Notes: generated by a model from the letters alone, not told the origin. Shown: positions 1-10,673, numbered from the stretch's first letter. The stretch: 64,000 nucleotides of DNA from Paguma larvata (GCA_030068075.1 CM057831.1:7825464-7889463), one strand, 5' to 3'. A program made the numbers and translations.

Positions 1-860
1 TTCTTATGATTAAAAAATTGTCTGGGCGATGTTTTATGCATGCATCTGTTATGCTAAAATAACCACCCTTTCCAACCAGGCCCACCTGCTGTCTTTTTCA
101 ATTTTAAGTATTTCTAAGTAGCAATCAAATCAGTATAATTTGTTCTTTATCTCGGCAAAACCATTGTGAAAGAAAAATGTGACCATTATGTTACATCAGG
201 GAAAAATACAAGCCCTTTATTTTCAGCCTTCTCTATATTCCATCAGATCTCACAGTTGTCATTATGCCAGTTGTATTTAATGTTGTTCAAATGAACAGAG
301 CTTTCTTTAATCACTACAGCCTTCTTTCCCCTAAATGCTTTTTCCAAGGTTATGGTTTCCCGAGATAAATACATAAATACCAATGTTATGAATACGTTAA
401 GGGTATCCAAGAGACAGCTTTCAGGATTTGTAGCAAGAACCCGCTGTCATTGGAGTTACACAATAGCTGGCTGATGTTTTGAGTACGAAGTTACTGGGTA
501 TTAGGAGAAGGCCTGATACCCTGCGCGGAGGCGGAAGGCTATTCGGAGCAAATCACAATAGACTACTCGGCAAACGCTGACTTTATAAATCCGGTATCAG
601 GATCCTCGCTGCTAAGAACCAAAGGCAGCAAGTGCAGGGCTGTGAGCACCTGCCCTTTAGAGCTGAGCCACGGCCATCCATCCCGGGGCCTCTGGATCAC
701 ACCTGTAGGCAGGGTCACTCATGCCGACCTGACACTAAAGGCAGGCAGGTGTGAGGGTGAGCCTTTTAGCAGACGTTACATGGGACGATCCCGAGCTTAT
801 AGGAGTCCTGCATTTATTCAGGCAGATGTTTCCTTAGCAAATATTTACTCCTTGCTGAGA
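1..860. other. Single-copy AT-rich DNA, no gene seen
   Basis: No gene or young repeat is visible. The first 420 bases are AT-rich and of high complexity, with no microsatellite and no recognisable transposon. They include TAAT-type sites and a CAATCAAATCAG stretch, a composition often seen in conserved non-coding DNA. From about 480 to 860 the sequence becomes more GC-rich. The only ORF there (642-866) has no family resemblance and I treat it as chance. Confidence 0.5.
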
Positions 861-861
861 T

Positions 862-1110
862 GCTGAGAATAATAGCTATCAACAGCTAATACGTTGGAGC
901 ACCTGCACCACGCCAAGCATTAAATGTAAAGGAAAGCATGTACCACTCCCCCTAAGGGGTAGATGCTATTATGATCCCCATTTTACAGGTGAGGTAGGTG
1001 AGGCACAACAAGGTAGCAGGCAGTCTGCCCAACATCACACACACAGGAAACCGAGATCCATACCCACCAATCTTTACCGAGTCTGCTCCCTGAATCACTA
1101 CAAAGGAAAA
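862..1110 (-). repeat. MIR SINE relic
   Basis: Antisense MIR. The core reads CCCCATTTTACAGGTGAGG followed by a TGAGGCACAACAAGG-like stretch, matching the MIR core in reverse. A diverged 'taagtgcttta' segment lies upstream and a 'cacacagctagt'-like segment downstream. MIRs are ancient tRNA-derived SINEs and no longer mobile. Confidence 0.8.
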
Positions 1111-1574
1111 ACGTGTACGTATCATTGAAAGTGCTGAAAAAAGAGGGTTTGTTGAATAAAGCATTGTATCCTGCCCTTGAGAAACTTACAATACACAGAG
1201 GAACCGTTCATGCAAACAAATAACAGAAATGCAAGATGTGATCTAATGTGTCAAAAGAAAAACATAAACAAATACTTAAGGGGAATGCAGAGGAGGGAGT
1301 TATGAATTCCTACCAGGCGCTGGGGGGTGGGCGGAGGGCGGGAGGCGGGGCGGGAGCAGAATGCAGGGAAGAGGGGCGGGGAACCATCACTGGCAAGGGC
1401 AGACACGATGGGTCCCCTCTGACGGTCTGTGACCAGGGCAGACTGCAAGACGCCACTACACCTTCTGAGGGCCAGTCAGAGAATAATGGCTATGCTTTTT
1501 CACCATCGGGTTTACATCCAGGGTTAAAGGCGAGAATATAAGCAAAATTAATTCATAAATTATAAGTCTTTTAT
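1111..1574. other. Single-copy DNA with G-rich, GC-box patch
   Basis: No gene is supported. Bases 1318-1380 form a strikingly G-rich patch with repeated GGGCGG/GGCGGGG words (Sp1/KLF-like GC boxes) and several runs of three or more G on the plus strand, enough to form a G-quadruplex. The flanks are ordinary. The overlapping 97-codon ORF is explained by the G-rich composition. Confidence 0.5.
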
Positions 1575-1700
1575 TGATTTTACGCATACGTGGTGGACTG
1601 TGAGCTCCTTGAGGGCAGGAAAAACATCTTAATCACTGATGGAATAATCTTTGCTCAGCGTGGTGTCTGACAGGCAACAGGCACTGTTGGCTCATAGAAG
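1575..1700 (+). repeat. L2 LINE 3'-end relic
   Basis: The stretch GACTGTGAGCTCCTTGAGG, followed by 'gcagg', a 'gctcagcgtggtgtctgacaggcaa' equivalent and a 'ggcactgttggctca' segment, follows the usual order of the L2 3' end (turn to 'agctccttgagggcagg', 'agcacagtgcctgg', 'aggcgctcaataaat'). It is diverged and truncated. Confidence 0.6.
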
Positions 1701-1800
1701 GGAGGGAGGAGGATAGGAAAGAAGGAAGGAAAGAAGAGGTTAGAGGGAGATGGGAAGAAGGAAGGGGGAGTGGGGAGAGAGGGAAAGAGGAGGAAATTAC
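1697..1800. repeat. Purine-rich GGAA/GGGA low-complexity tract
   Basis: About 100 bases almost entirely A and G on the plus strand, an irregular mixture of GGAA, GGGA and GAGA words. It follows the L2 relic directly and probably grew from its tail. The antisense 77-residue ORF rich in Ser/Pro/Leu is simply this tract read backwards. Confidence 0.85.
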
Positions 1801-2631
1801 TGAAGATGGAAAAAAGGATGCTATGTTAAGCAGGACTTTCCAGAGAAATAAAACCAAAGACATCACGCATACATATATACATACATAGATACAAACGTAT
1901 ATTGAGAGATTTTAAGTCAATGGTTCCTGCATTTGAGACAGCTGGCAAGTCTGAAACCCACAGAGCATGCTGGAAACACAGGCAATAGTCAATGCTGTAG
2001 GCTTGAGGCAGAATTTCTTTCTGGGGACAGCAGGGATCTCCATGTTTGCTTATAATGCCTTCAGCTGATTGGACGAGGTCCACCTACATTATGGAGGATA
2101 AACTCTGTTACTTAAAGCCAGATGATGGTAGATGTTAACCACGTCTATAAAATACCCTCACAGCAACACCTAGATTAGTCTTTGATGAAATAACTGGCTA
2201 CTGTAGCCTAGCCAATTTGACACACGAAACTATCACAGACGCCATTCCAAGAGGAGAAACTGATAGAGCGGGGCACAGAGGCAAGGAACAGATGCCCAAG
2301 TCAGAAATTAACCTTTGCCTTAGGGATTTGGCCAGGGGTCTGGGAGGGAGGGGGGGGCCGCCGGCTGAAGGCGTCACGGGCAGCTGGAGACCGCCGAAGG
2401 AACACGGGTACTCACAGGGGACCTGCTCTCCCACACCCAGTGGGGACGTGGAACTGGTTAGAACTGCAGATTCAGAAGCCCCACTCCTAAACCTCTAAAC
2501 GGGAACTCCAAGGTGGCCCCAGCCACAGGAACGTGAAGCTCCCAGGTGTTTCAGACATAACCAAGGCGGTCAGGTGGAGCCGAAAGACCACAGCAGGTGC
2601 CTTTGGGTAAGAGGGGGAACTCAGGGAAGAC
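1801..2631. other. Single-copy DNA, no gene seen
   Basis: Contains a short CATA/TACA-rich stretch at 1868-1895 and otherwise ordinary complex sequence. A G-run occurs near 2340-2360. Several ORFs of 78-93 codons overlap on opposite strands, the mutual-shadow pattern expected by chance at this GC content. No family is recognisable. Confidence 0.45.
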
Positions 2632-2765
2632 CCGGATTTATATAGTAGTCAAGTGCCCGTGGAGAAGTTACTCCCCAGAGACTCGGTTTTCCCATCTACA
2701 AAATGGACCTCTCTTGAGTACCCCTAGGGTGGTTATGGAAGTCAAACACTGCATGTAAGGACAAA
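2632..2765 (+). repeat. MIR SINE relic
   Basis: Sense MIR fragment: a 'gagaagttactcc' element, then CTCGGTTTTCCCATCTAC and AAATGG, then 'gggtggttatggaagtcaaac', corresponding to the MIR core (tcagtttcctcatctgtaaaatgg) and its following 'gggttgttgtgaggattaaat' segment. Confidence 0.65.
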
Positions 2766-3334
2766 GCAGAGGACAGCACCTCGAAGGTGCCCGCCGCTGA
2801 CACGCACGGAACTCACACTAGCCACCCAGCCACAGGTCGGTCCCTGGTGCTGTGGCATCCATGCCAGCCTGCTACCGCAAGGCTCCGGGATGAAGTGCTG
2901 GGAGGCCGTCCCGCCCCGACCCTGAACCACAGCCAACCCACTGTGTGCACGGAGCGCACCGGTCCCGGCAGGGCTTTCAGAATCCTCGGCCCAGGTTCCT
3001 CTGTGTCACTGCCGGGACAACGGTATAAGCTAGGGAGTACCAGCCCCACCTCTTGGCTCAGGAAATGCCGTGAATTCAAACATGGCCTCTGAGCCTCTGG
3101 AAGGTGCCAACCTCTGAGGTTGGGGTTTGGATGCGGTTGCTGCGGCTCGCCGTTTTTGCTGTTTCTATTATACCCAAAATATCACAAATCAGCTCCCTGA
3201 TCTGCACACCCAGCACGCATGGGAGCATCTATGGGAATCGCGGGCTTTTCCGTGGCTCCAAAAGTCTTGGAAAACTAAAACCAAAACTTATTCCTCGGGT
3301 ATCCGATGTCCTAGAAAGCAGCAATGCGGAGTGG
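2766..3334. other. Single-copy DNA, no gene seen
   Basis: GC-rich first half (to about 3060), then ordinary composition. Overlapping ORFs of 88-101 codons lie on both strands at 2787-3092 and 3104-3400, with no recognisable domain, signal peptide or family match. I see no convincing splice-site pair bounding them. Confidence 0.4.
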
Positions 3335-3485
3335 AAAAGTAGAGGCTTGAGACACGAACATCTTAGGCTGGTCTTACGGTTTCCCACCTCCATGACCTGA
3401 GGAAAATGGCAGCATCTCTCTGAGCCTCAGTTTTGCCGTCTGTAAAATGGGGAATATAATATCTGAGTTAACGGGTTGTTAACTC
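3335..3485 (+). repeat. MIR SINE relic
   Basis: Sense MIR with a very clear core: CTCTGAGCCTCAGTTTTGCC followed by a 'gtctgtaaaatgggga' segment, then 'gggttgttaac'. The upstream part ('catgacctgaggaaaatgg') is more diverged. Confidence 0.85.
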
Positions 3486-3659
3486 TTCTACAGTTCTTTC
3501 CTCGGGCTAAGCAGAGCCACGCGCTGGGAACTGCCCTGACTCTTCCCACCTGCCCCTCAACACACCGCGCGCGCACGCGGACACACTCGTGCCTGCCATT
3601 TGGTTGATACCACTTAGATATTAGGATAAAACTCGCAACATTCAAAACGTTACTCTAAG

Positions 3660-5287
3660 GGAGGGCCGAGATGACGGAGCAGCATGGAACTTTTTTTTTT
3701 TTTTTTTTTGCCTTTCTCCTCCCAGAAATACAGCCAGATCAACACGAAACCATCCCACACCTAGAAAACCAATTTGAGGATTAACACAACAATCCGCACA
3801 ACCTGAACCACGGAACTCAGCAGGTGCCTGGCGCGGAGAGGCGCCCTGGGGGAGAGAGGAGCCACGGAGGACAGGAAGCTGTCTTAGCTCTCAGAGAAAG
3901 GATGGGGATGGGGAGAGAGTTCTGGAAAAGCACTCTCCGCAAAATCAGCTGGAGAGAAAGTGGAAAAGTGGAAACAACCACAAAGACCGAACTAAAAAGG
4001 GAGAAGGGAGAAAGGAGAGGGTTTCAATTCCACCAAGACTGCATAAACAGGATGAGCGCAGAGTCCGAAACTCCCCGGCTCCATACCTGGTGGTGCTTGG
4101 GGAGAAGGGCGAACCTCCAGGAGCAGAGGGACGTCCGCGGGTCTTCAGGACACACCGGGAGAGGTGGTTCCCCTGCTGGGAGGGCTCCCCACAGGCAAAG
4201 GTCGCAGCGGATCCTGGAGAACGACCACACTCGCTGGTGCTGGAACAAGGGCCTTAGGGGGAAGCCTGAGGCCAGCTGTGCGAAGCATTCGCCATAATCC
4301 CTGAAGCGCTGCTGCTACACGTTCGCGCGAACTTTCCCTGCGGCGGGCTGGCGCCCGGCTGTGGTCTCTGGGTCGCGCCACCCTTCCTCAGTGTCCGCAC
4401 CCGGCCATTGCTCAGTGAGACCCTCCCATAGAAGGTCCAAGGGATCAAGGCCGCGGTTCCTCGGAAGCGGGGGGTTGGGAAACACAGCCGCATCTGAGAT
4501 AAAACTCAGGAAGGATGTGCCTCCTGACAGCCCAAGGGCTTGGTCAGAGACAGTATAAAAGTGGGGAGCGGACGGAAGCCAGAGACAAAGGAGGGGTGCG
4601 CAATTGCTGGTGGGGTAGAGCACAGACTTCTGACGCTAGAGCTGGATAGCTCGGTGACGTCATTTTCACCCCTCCCGCGCATGCGCATACACGCCCGCAC
4701 GCGCAATGATCCACCCAGTAAACTAATCAGTGCCACCTAGTGGAGAACAGAGCAATTACACCAAACCCCGCCCAAGTGGGCCAATCGCGCACTAGAGAAA
4801 CACAAGTCTCTCCGCCTGTTTAGTTTACGAACTATAAACTGCTTCCTAGTTTGACTTCTAGGGGAAACTGGATGTAATTTCAATCGTATTTCATTCTGTT
4901 TACTAGTTCAATTTTTTTTCATTTTCTTTTCTTACTTTTCAATAAAGAAAAAATTATTTTAATTTCTGTTTTTATAAAAAAGATTTGTCTTTAATTTTTT
5001 CTACTCTTACTTTTTTGTAAAATTTTTAAATTCTATCATACTTTTATCACTTCATTTTATTCTATTTTATCGTATTCATTTTTTTTATTTTCAAACATTT
5101 TCCAAGTTTTTTTTTTTCTTTTCTTTCCCTTTTTTCTCTATTCTATCAAGCTTCTTTCAACAACCAGACCAAAACACACCTAGGGGCTACCATCCTTTAT
5201 TTGATTGTTTGTGATGTTTTTAATTTTTTAATTTTAATTTATTTTATTTTTTATTGTATTAATTCTTTTTATTCCTCTAAGATAAAG
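3660..5287 (+). promoter_or_regulatory. L1 5' UTR with internal promoter
   Basis: In L1, the 5' UTR carries an internal RNA polymerase II promoter. Visible sites include a YY1-like match near 3665, a TATA-like TATAAAAG at about 4553, a perfect cyclic-AMP response element TGACGTCA at 4655-4662, a perfect NRF1 site CGCGCATGCGCA at 4676-4687, a CCACCTAGTGG palindrome at about 4731, and a CCAAT box at 4781. From 4870 to 5287 it becomes T-rich, just before ORF1. The assignment rests on continuity with the L1 body and on resemblance to carnivore L1 leaders. Activity of this old copy is unknown. Confidence 0.75.
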
Positions 5288-5762
5288 AAATGAAGGAATT
5301 CACCCCAAAAGAAAGAACAGGAAGAAATGATAGCCAGGGACTAAATCAACACAGATTCAAGCAAGATGTCTGAACCAGAATTTAGAATCACAATAACAAG
5401 GATACTAGCTAGGGTTGAAAAAAACATACAATCTCTTTCTGTGGAGATAAAAGAAATAAAATCCAGTCAGGACAAAATTAAAAATGCTATAACTGACATG
5501 CAATCTCAAATGGATGCCATGGAGGCAAGGATGGATGCAGCAGGAAAAAACAGAGGGAAACTAAGGCAAAAGAGTATAAGAATTCGAGAACTCATTGACT
5601 AATGATGAAGAAACAACATCTGAATCATAGGGGTCCCAGAAGATAAAGAGAAAGAAAAAGAGGTAGAAGGGTTACGTGAGCAAATCATAGCAGAAAACTT
5701 TCCTAACCTGGGGAAAGACATAGACATCAAAATCCAGGAAGCACAGAGAGAAGGAAGAAAGG
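5288..5762 (+). pseudogene. L1 ORF1 (RNA-binding protein) relic
   Basis: L1 ORF1 encodes the trimeric RNA-binding chaperone of the L1 particle. The reading frame near 5290 gives RNSPQKKEQEEM and meets a stop before the MSEPEFRITITRIL segment at 5366. The coiled-coil part (EIKEIKSSQDKIKNAI and following) is open to 5602. Further on, a 'RIRELID' stop interrupts it, and a large part of the coiled coil seems missing. IIGVPED-like and ENFPNLGKDIDIKIQEAQR segments of the RNA-recognition domain follow at 5620-5755. The C-terminal domain is cut off at the deletion junction near 5762. Non-functional. Confidence 0.88.
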
Positions 5763-8583
5763 GCTCAGATACACAACCTAACCTTACACCTCAAAGAGCT
5801 GGGAAAAGAATAGCAAATAAAACCCAAAACCAGCAGAAGACAGAAAATAATGAAGATTAGAGCAGAAATCAATGTTATCAAAAACAACAACAACAACAAA
5901 ACAGAACAGATTTAACAAAATTGATAAATCTCTAGACAGTTGATCAAAAAGAAAAAGGAAAGGACCCAAATAAGTAAAATCAACAATGAAAGAGAAGAGG
6001 TCACAAGCAACACAACAAACACAAACAATAAGAGAATACTATGAGCAATTGTACACCAATAAAATGGTTAATCTAGAAGAAATGGACAAATTCCTATAAA
6101 CATGTAAACTACCAAAACTGAAACAAGAAGAATTAGAAAATTTGAACAGACCCATAACCAGTAAAGAAATCAGATTAGTCATCAAAAATCTCCCAAAAAA
6201 AAACAAGAGTCCAGGGCCAGTGACTTTCCAGGGCAATTCTACCAAACATTTAAGGAAGAGTTAACACATATTCTTTTGTAGTTGTTCCAAAAAATAGAAA
6301 TGGAAGGAAAACTTCCAAACTCATTATATAAAGCCAGCATTACCTTGATTACAAAACCAGACAAAGACCCCACTAGAAAGGAGAACTACAGACCAATTTC
6401 CCTGATGAACACCATGCAAAAATCCTCGACAAAATGCTAGCCAACTGGATCCAATGGTACAATAAAATAATTATTCACCATGACCAAGTGGAATTTGTAC
6501 CTAGATGCAGGGCTGGTTCAACATCTGCAAAACAATCAAATGTGATACATCATATCAGTAAAAGAAAGGACAAGAACTACACGATCCTCTCAATAGATGC
6601 AGAAAAAGCATTTGACAAAATACAGCATCCTTTCTTGATAAAAACCCTTAAGAATGTAACGATACATGGATCATACCTTAAGATCATAAATGCCACATAT
6701 GAAAGACCCACCACTAATATCATCCTCAGTGGGGAAAACCTGAGAGTTTCCCCCTGAGGTCAGGAACACGACAGGGATGTCCACTCTCACCACTGTTATT
6801 CAACATAGTACTGAAAGTCCTAGCACCAACGATCAGACAACAAAATGAAATAAAAGGCATCAAAATCAGCAAGGATGAAGTCAAACTTTCACTTTTCACA
6901 GACGATATGATACTCTATATAGAAAACTCAAGGGATTCTACCAAAAAACTGCAATAACTGATCCATGAATTCAGCAAAGTCGCAGGATATAAAATCAATG
7001 CACAGAAATCGGTTGCATTCTTATACACCAATAATAAAGCAACAGAGGAGAAATCAAGAAATCAATACCATTTACAATTACACCAAAAATCATAAAATAC
7101 CTAGGAATAAATCTAAAGAGGTGAAAAATCTATACACTGAAAACTAGAGAAAGCCTATGAAAGAAATTGAAGAAAACACACACAAAAAGGAAAAATATTC
7201 CATGCTCATGGATTGGAAGAACATTGTTAAAATGTCAATATTACCCAAAGCAATCTATATATTTAATGCATCCCTATAAAAATAACACCAGCTTTCTTCA
7301 CAGAGCTAGAACAAACAGTCCTAAAATTGTGTGGAACCAGAGAAGACCCTGAATAGCCAAAGCAATCCTGAAAAAGAAAACCAAAGCCAGGGACATCACG
7401 ATCCCTGACTTCAAGGTATATTACAAAGCTGTGATAATCATCAAGACCGTATGGTACTGGCACAAAAACAGACACATAGATCAGTGGAACAGAGAACCCA
7501 TACATGGACCCACAAATGTATGGCCAACTAATCTTTGACAAAGCAGGGAGGAATATCCAGTGGAAAAAAGACAGTCTCTTTAGCAAATGGTGCTGGGAAA
7601 CCTGGACAGTGACATACAGAAAAATGAACCTGGACCACTTTCTTATACAATATAGAAAAATAAACTCTAAATGGATAAAAGACCTAAACATAAGACAGGA
7701 AGCCATCAAAATCCTCAAGGAAAAAGCAGGCAAAAACTTCTTTGACCTTGGCTGCAGCAACTTTTTACTCAACATGTCTGCGGAGGCAAGGGAAACAAAA
7801 GCAAAAATGAACTGTTGGGGCCTCATCAAGATAAAAACTTCTTCACTGCAAAGGAAACAATCAGCAAAACTAAAAGGCACAGATGGAATGGGAGAAGATA
7901 TATGCACATGACATATTGGCTAAAGGGTTAGTATCCAAAATCTATAAAGAACTTATCAAACTCAACACCCAAAAAACAAATAATCCAGTGGAGAAATGGG
8001 CCTAAGACATGAACAGACACTTCTCCAAAGAAGACATCCAGATGGCTAACAGACGCATGAAAAATGCTCAACATCACTCATCATCCGGGAAATACAAATA
8101 AAAACCACAGTGAGATACCACCTCACACCTGTCAGAATGGCTAACATGAACAACTCAGGCAACGACAGAGGCTGGCGAGGATGCAGAGAAAGAGGATCTC
8201 TTTTGCACTGCTGGTGGGAATGCAGACTGGTGCAGCCACTCTGGAAAACAGTATGGAGGTTCCTCCAAAAATTAAAAATAGAACTACCCTACAACTCAGC
8301 AATTGCAATACGAGGTATTTATCCAAGGGATACGGGTGTGCTATTTCGAAGGGGCACATGCACCCCAATGTTTATAGCAGCGCTATCGACAATAGCCAAA
8401 GTATGGAAAGGACCCAAATGTCCACCAATGGATGAATGGATAAAGAAGATGTGGTATATCTATACAATGGAGTATTACTCGGCGATCAGAAAGAATGAAA
8501 TCTTGCCATTCGCAACTACGTGGTTAGAACCAGAGTGTATTATGCTAAGCAAAATTAGCCAGAGAAAGACAAATATCACATGA
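5763..8583 (+). pseudogene. L1 ORF2 (reverse transcriptase) relic without endonuclease
   Basis: ORF2 normally encodes an endonuclease, a reverse transcriptase and a C-terminal Cys-rich domain. Here it begins in the linker between the endonuclease and reverse transcriptase; the N-terminal endonuclease is absent. RT segments run 6040-7150, including [22 protein letters not shown] (about 6590-6625) and [10 protein letters not shown]. The catalytic FADD box reads FTDD at 6895-6906. An extra C near 6750 shifts the frame between the 6434-6757 ORF and the next block. The C-terminal region, open at 7504-7911 and 8110-8583, retains LLHCWWEC and ends at a stop at 8581-8583. Several further stops make it a pseudogene. 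Confidence 0.92.
5879..5904. repeat. (CAA)n microsatellite inside L1
   Basis: About eight CAA units interrupt the ORF2 linker region. It is a local expansion within the L1 copy. Confidence 0.85.
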
Positions 8584-8885
8584 CTTCACTCATATGAGGA
8601 ATTTAAGATACAAAACAGATGGACCTAAGGAAAGGGAGGCAAAAATAATGAAAAAACAAGGAGGGAGAGAAAACTTAAGAGACTTTTAGATATACAGAAC
8701 AAACTGAGGGCTGCTGGACAGATTGCGGGTGGGGGGAGAGGCTAAATGGTAAGGGGCATTAGGGGGGACACTTGTTGGGATGAGCACTGGGTGTTATACA
8801 TAGGGGATAAATCACTGGAATCTACTACTGAAATCATTATAGCACTATATGTTAGCTAGCTTGGATGTAAATTTAAAGATCAATA
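8584..8885 (+). repeat. L1 3' UTR
   Basis: Immediately follows the ORF2 stop. It contains the G-rich stretch typical of L1 3' UTRs (GGGTGGGGGGAGAGG near 8728), then a 'gagcactgggtgttata' element and a TTGGATGTAAATTTAAAGAT terminus. A poly-A tail is no longer visible. The same order of words recurs in the shorter L1 at 23.8-24.0 kb, which supports the assignment. Confidence 0.88.
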
Positions 8886-9894
8886 ATTCTAACTGAGCTA
8901 TGGATGATCCAAAGGTATTTAAACATGGTAAGATTTGCAACATAAAAGAGAGACAGCCTTGGAGACCAAAGTGCTTTGAAGTGTACACATCCAACAAACA
9001 GCCCAGCTCCAGCTGGGTCACCTTCGTGAAGTCCTATCACTTCTCTAAACCCCACATTCATCACCCGTAAAATGGTTGGGGGAAGAAATGAGGCAATTAT
9101 GCACGTGAAACAGCACAAGTACAGATGTTGGCTAATCACGCCAAGTGAGTCTCTGGTTTTAGGAATGTGTGCCTCAAAGGAAGCTTCTAGAAACCCATAG
9201 TGTTGCCTGCTGCTCCCTCTGTCCGCAGGAAACCAGGCTGTGAGTTGTGGGGCCCTTCCCAGAGGCCAGTCTGGTGATAGGGAGCGGGAGTGTGCTGCCA
9301 TGGACAGATAGCTCCAAGACCTCCGAACAAAAGGGAGTTCTCCTACAACCACAGACACCCAAGGTGAGCTGGAAATCCTTCCTGAAGTGAAGAATTTAGC
9401 TTGCACACTCCTTTTCCCCTCTCACCCCAACCTCACTCTCCTATACTTTTTAATTCTCCGAGCTACCAAGCAGATGTAAGTGGTATTCTGAAATCCATCT
9501 CCAAGGCCAGGAGAGGCTCAGCTCAGAAACTTCTGCCCTTTCTCTTTAGGGACGTGCAGTGTTTTGAGAGGGGCCCTGACTCATCAAAGAGACAGATAGC
9601 CTATTTTGTTTCTAGCCCTACTCGCTAAGGCAGGAAAATAGATCAGAGTCTATTTTACAAAGATGTGTAACTGCGCAGGTGAGGACAAAGGGAGTTCTCT
9701 CCGTTAATCAGAGAATTCAATTCACCGCCACAGCCCGTTGCCACAAACACTGTGTAACAGAGATGTTAGACCAAGTGATTAAACACTGTCCGGGGGTGGA
9801 AGCGGGGAGAGTATTGAGATTCATCTAATTAGAGGATTCTCAAGCTGGGGGGGAATGGTGAGGTCTAATAATAGCTAAGAAGGAGATTCCAGCT
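8886..9894. other. Single-copy DNA with one MIR, no gene seen
   Basis: Apart from the MIR at 9010-9135 the sequence is unique and unremarkable. A 177-codon antisense ORF (8873-9406) crosses the L1 end, the MIR and unique DNA, so it cannot be a conserved gene. Confidence 0.45.
9010..9135 (+). repeat. MIR SINE relic
   Basis: Sense MIR: 'gggtcaccttcgtgaagtc' then 'cacttctctaaaccccac' and CATCACCCGTAAAATGG, the core order of MIR, heavily diverged. Confidence 0.6.
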
Positions 9895-10060
9895 TCCCTG
9901 AGCCCAACGTATGTCAGGAGCCCTACCAAACCCCTCGGGATGAGCTCCCTCACTCCCAGCAACGACTTGACTTAACTCCCATTTTAAAGATAAGGGAACT
10001 GAGGCTGAGAAAGGTGATGGGTTTTGCTAAGGTGACAAAAATGGTAGAGTCACCTCACCT
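9895..10060 (-). repeat. MIR SINE relic
   Basis: Antisense MIR: CTCCCATTTTAAAGATAAGG followed by 'gaactgaggctgagaaaggt' and a 'gctaaggtgacaaaa' segment. Confidence 0.72.
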
Positions 10061-10283
10061 TACATTTTCCGGTTTTATCCACAGTGAGGCAATCTCAGAG
10101 TAAAACAGCACATGGCATTCTCCTAATACTGAGTCCTGGGAGTTTATAACTACCGAGTGGATGGCAGTTCTTACAGAATTCATCTTCCGATGTTGCCCCG
10201 GTAGAAAGATAGCCCGTTCCAGGTCCTTTGTCCCAATCCCCAGAAGCGACATGGAACCTGGTAGATTCAAGGAAAGAGGGGCA

Positions 10284-10461
10284 GGGCACCTGGGTGGCTC
10301 TGGTGTCTGTCTCTTGATTTCAGTTCAGGTCATGAGCTCACGGTTTGGGAGATCAAGCTCTGCCCCGGGCGGTGCTGACAGCATGGAGCCTGCTTGGGAT
10401 TCTTTCTCTCCCTCTCCCTCTCCAAATAAACGCACATTAAAGATTTAAAAAAAAATAATAA
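10284..10461 (+). mobile_element. Felid-type tRNA-derived SINE, copy 1
   Basis: Sense copy with the A-box region GGGCACCTGGGTGGCTC, a damaged B-box region ('agatcaagctctgcc'), the GCTGACAGCATGGAGCC middle, a CT-rich stretch and an AAATAAA/poly-A tail. The RNA polymerase III boxes are decayed. It is followed within about six bases by a second copy in the same orientation. Confidence 0.93.
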
Positions 10462-10466
10462 AGGAA

Positions 10467-10673
10467 GGGGAACCTGGGTGGCTCAGTCAGTTGAATATCT
10501 GACTTCGGCTCAGGTCATGATCTCGCTGCTTGTGGGCTCAAGCCCTGCGTTGGGCTCTGTGCTGACAGCTCTGAGACTGGAGCCTGCTTCACCTTATGTC
10601 TCTGTCTCTCTGCCCCTCCCCTGCTTGCACACTCTCAGATATAAAACATTAAAAAAAAAAACATTAAAAAACA
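10467..10673 (+). mobile_element. Felid-type tRNA-derived SINE, copy 2
   Basis: Sense copy lying head-to-tail behind copy 1. ACCTGGGTGGCTCAGTCAG begins it; GGTCATGATCTCG and the GCTCTGTGCTGACAGCTC middle are well preserved. It ends in alternating ACATT and poly-A. It probably inserted into the A-rich tail of copy 1, a common target for the L1 endonuclease that mobilises SINEs. Confidence 0.95.

Larger units (their letters stand above)
3660..8885 (+). mobile_element. Long L1 LINE, sense, internally deleted
   Basis: Carnivore-type L1 retrotransposon in sense orientation, about 5.2 kb against roughly 6-7 kb for a complete element. In order: 5' UTR (about 3660-5287), ORF1 relic (5288-5762), ORF2 relic (5763-8583) and 3' UTR (8584-8885). 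The 5' end is preserved with a degraded YY1-like start (GCCGAGATGACGG). The missing length is explained by a gap joining ORF1 directly to the middle of ORF2, removing the endonuclease domain. Both reading frames carry stops and shifts, so it cannot move by itself. No clear poly-A tail or target-site duplication was found, which agrees with an aged copy. Confidence 0.92.

Noticed and set aside
3640..8900. Target-site duplication of the long L1
   Set aside because: I compared both flanks and found no convincing match.
8873..9406. 177-codon antisense ORF
   Set aside because: Crosses the L1 end, a MIR and unique DNA, so it cannot be a conserved protein.
10284..10673. Functional tRNA genes from A- and B-box-like words
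   Set aside because: The boxes belong to tRNA-derived SINEs; no cloverleaf can be closed with a proper acceptor stem.
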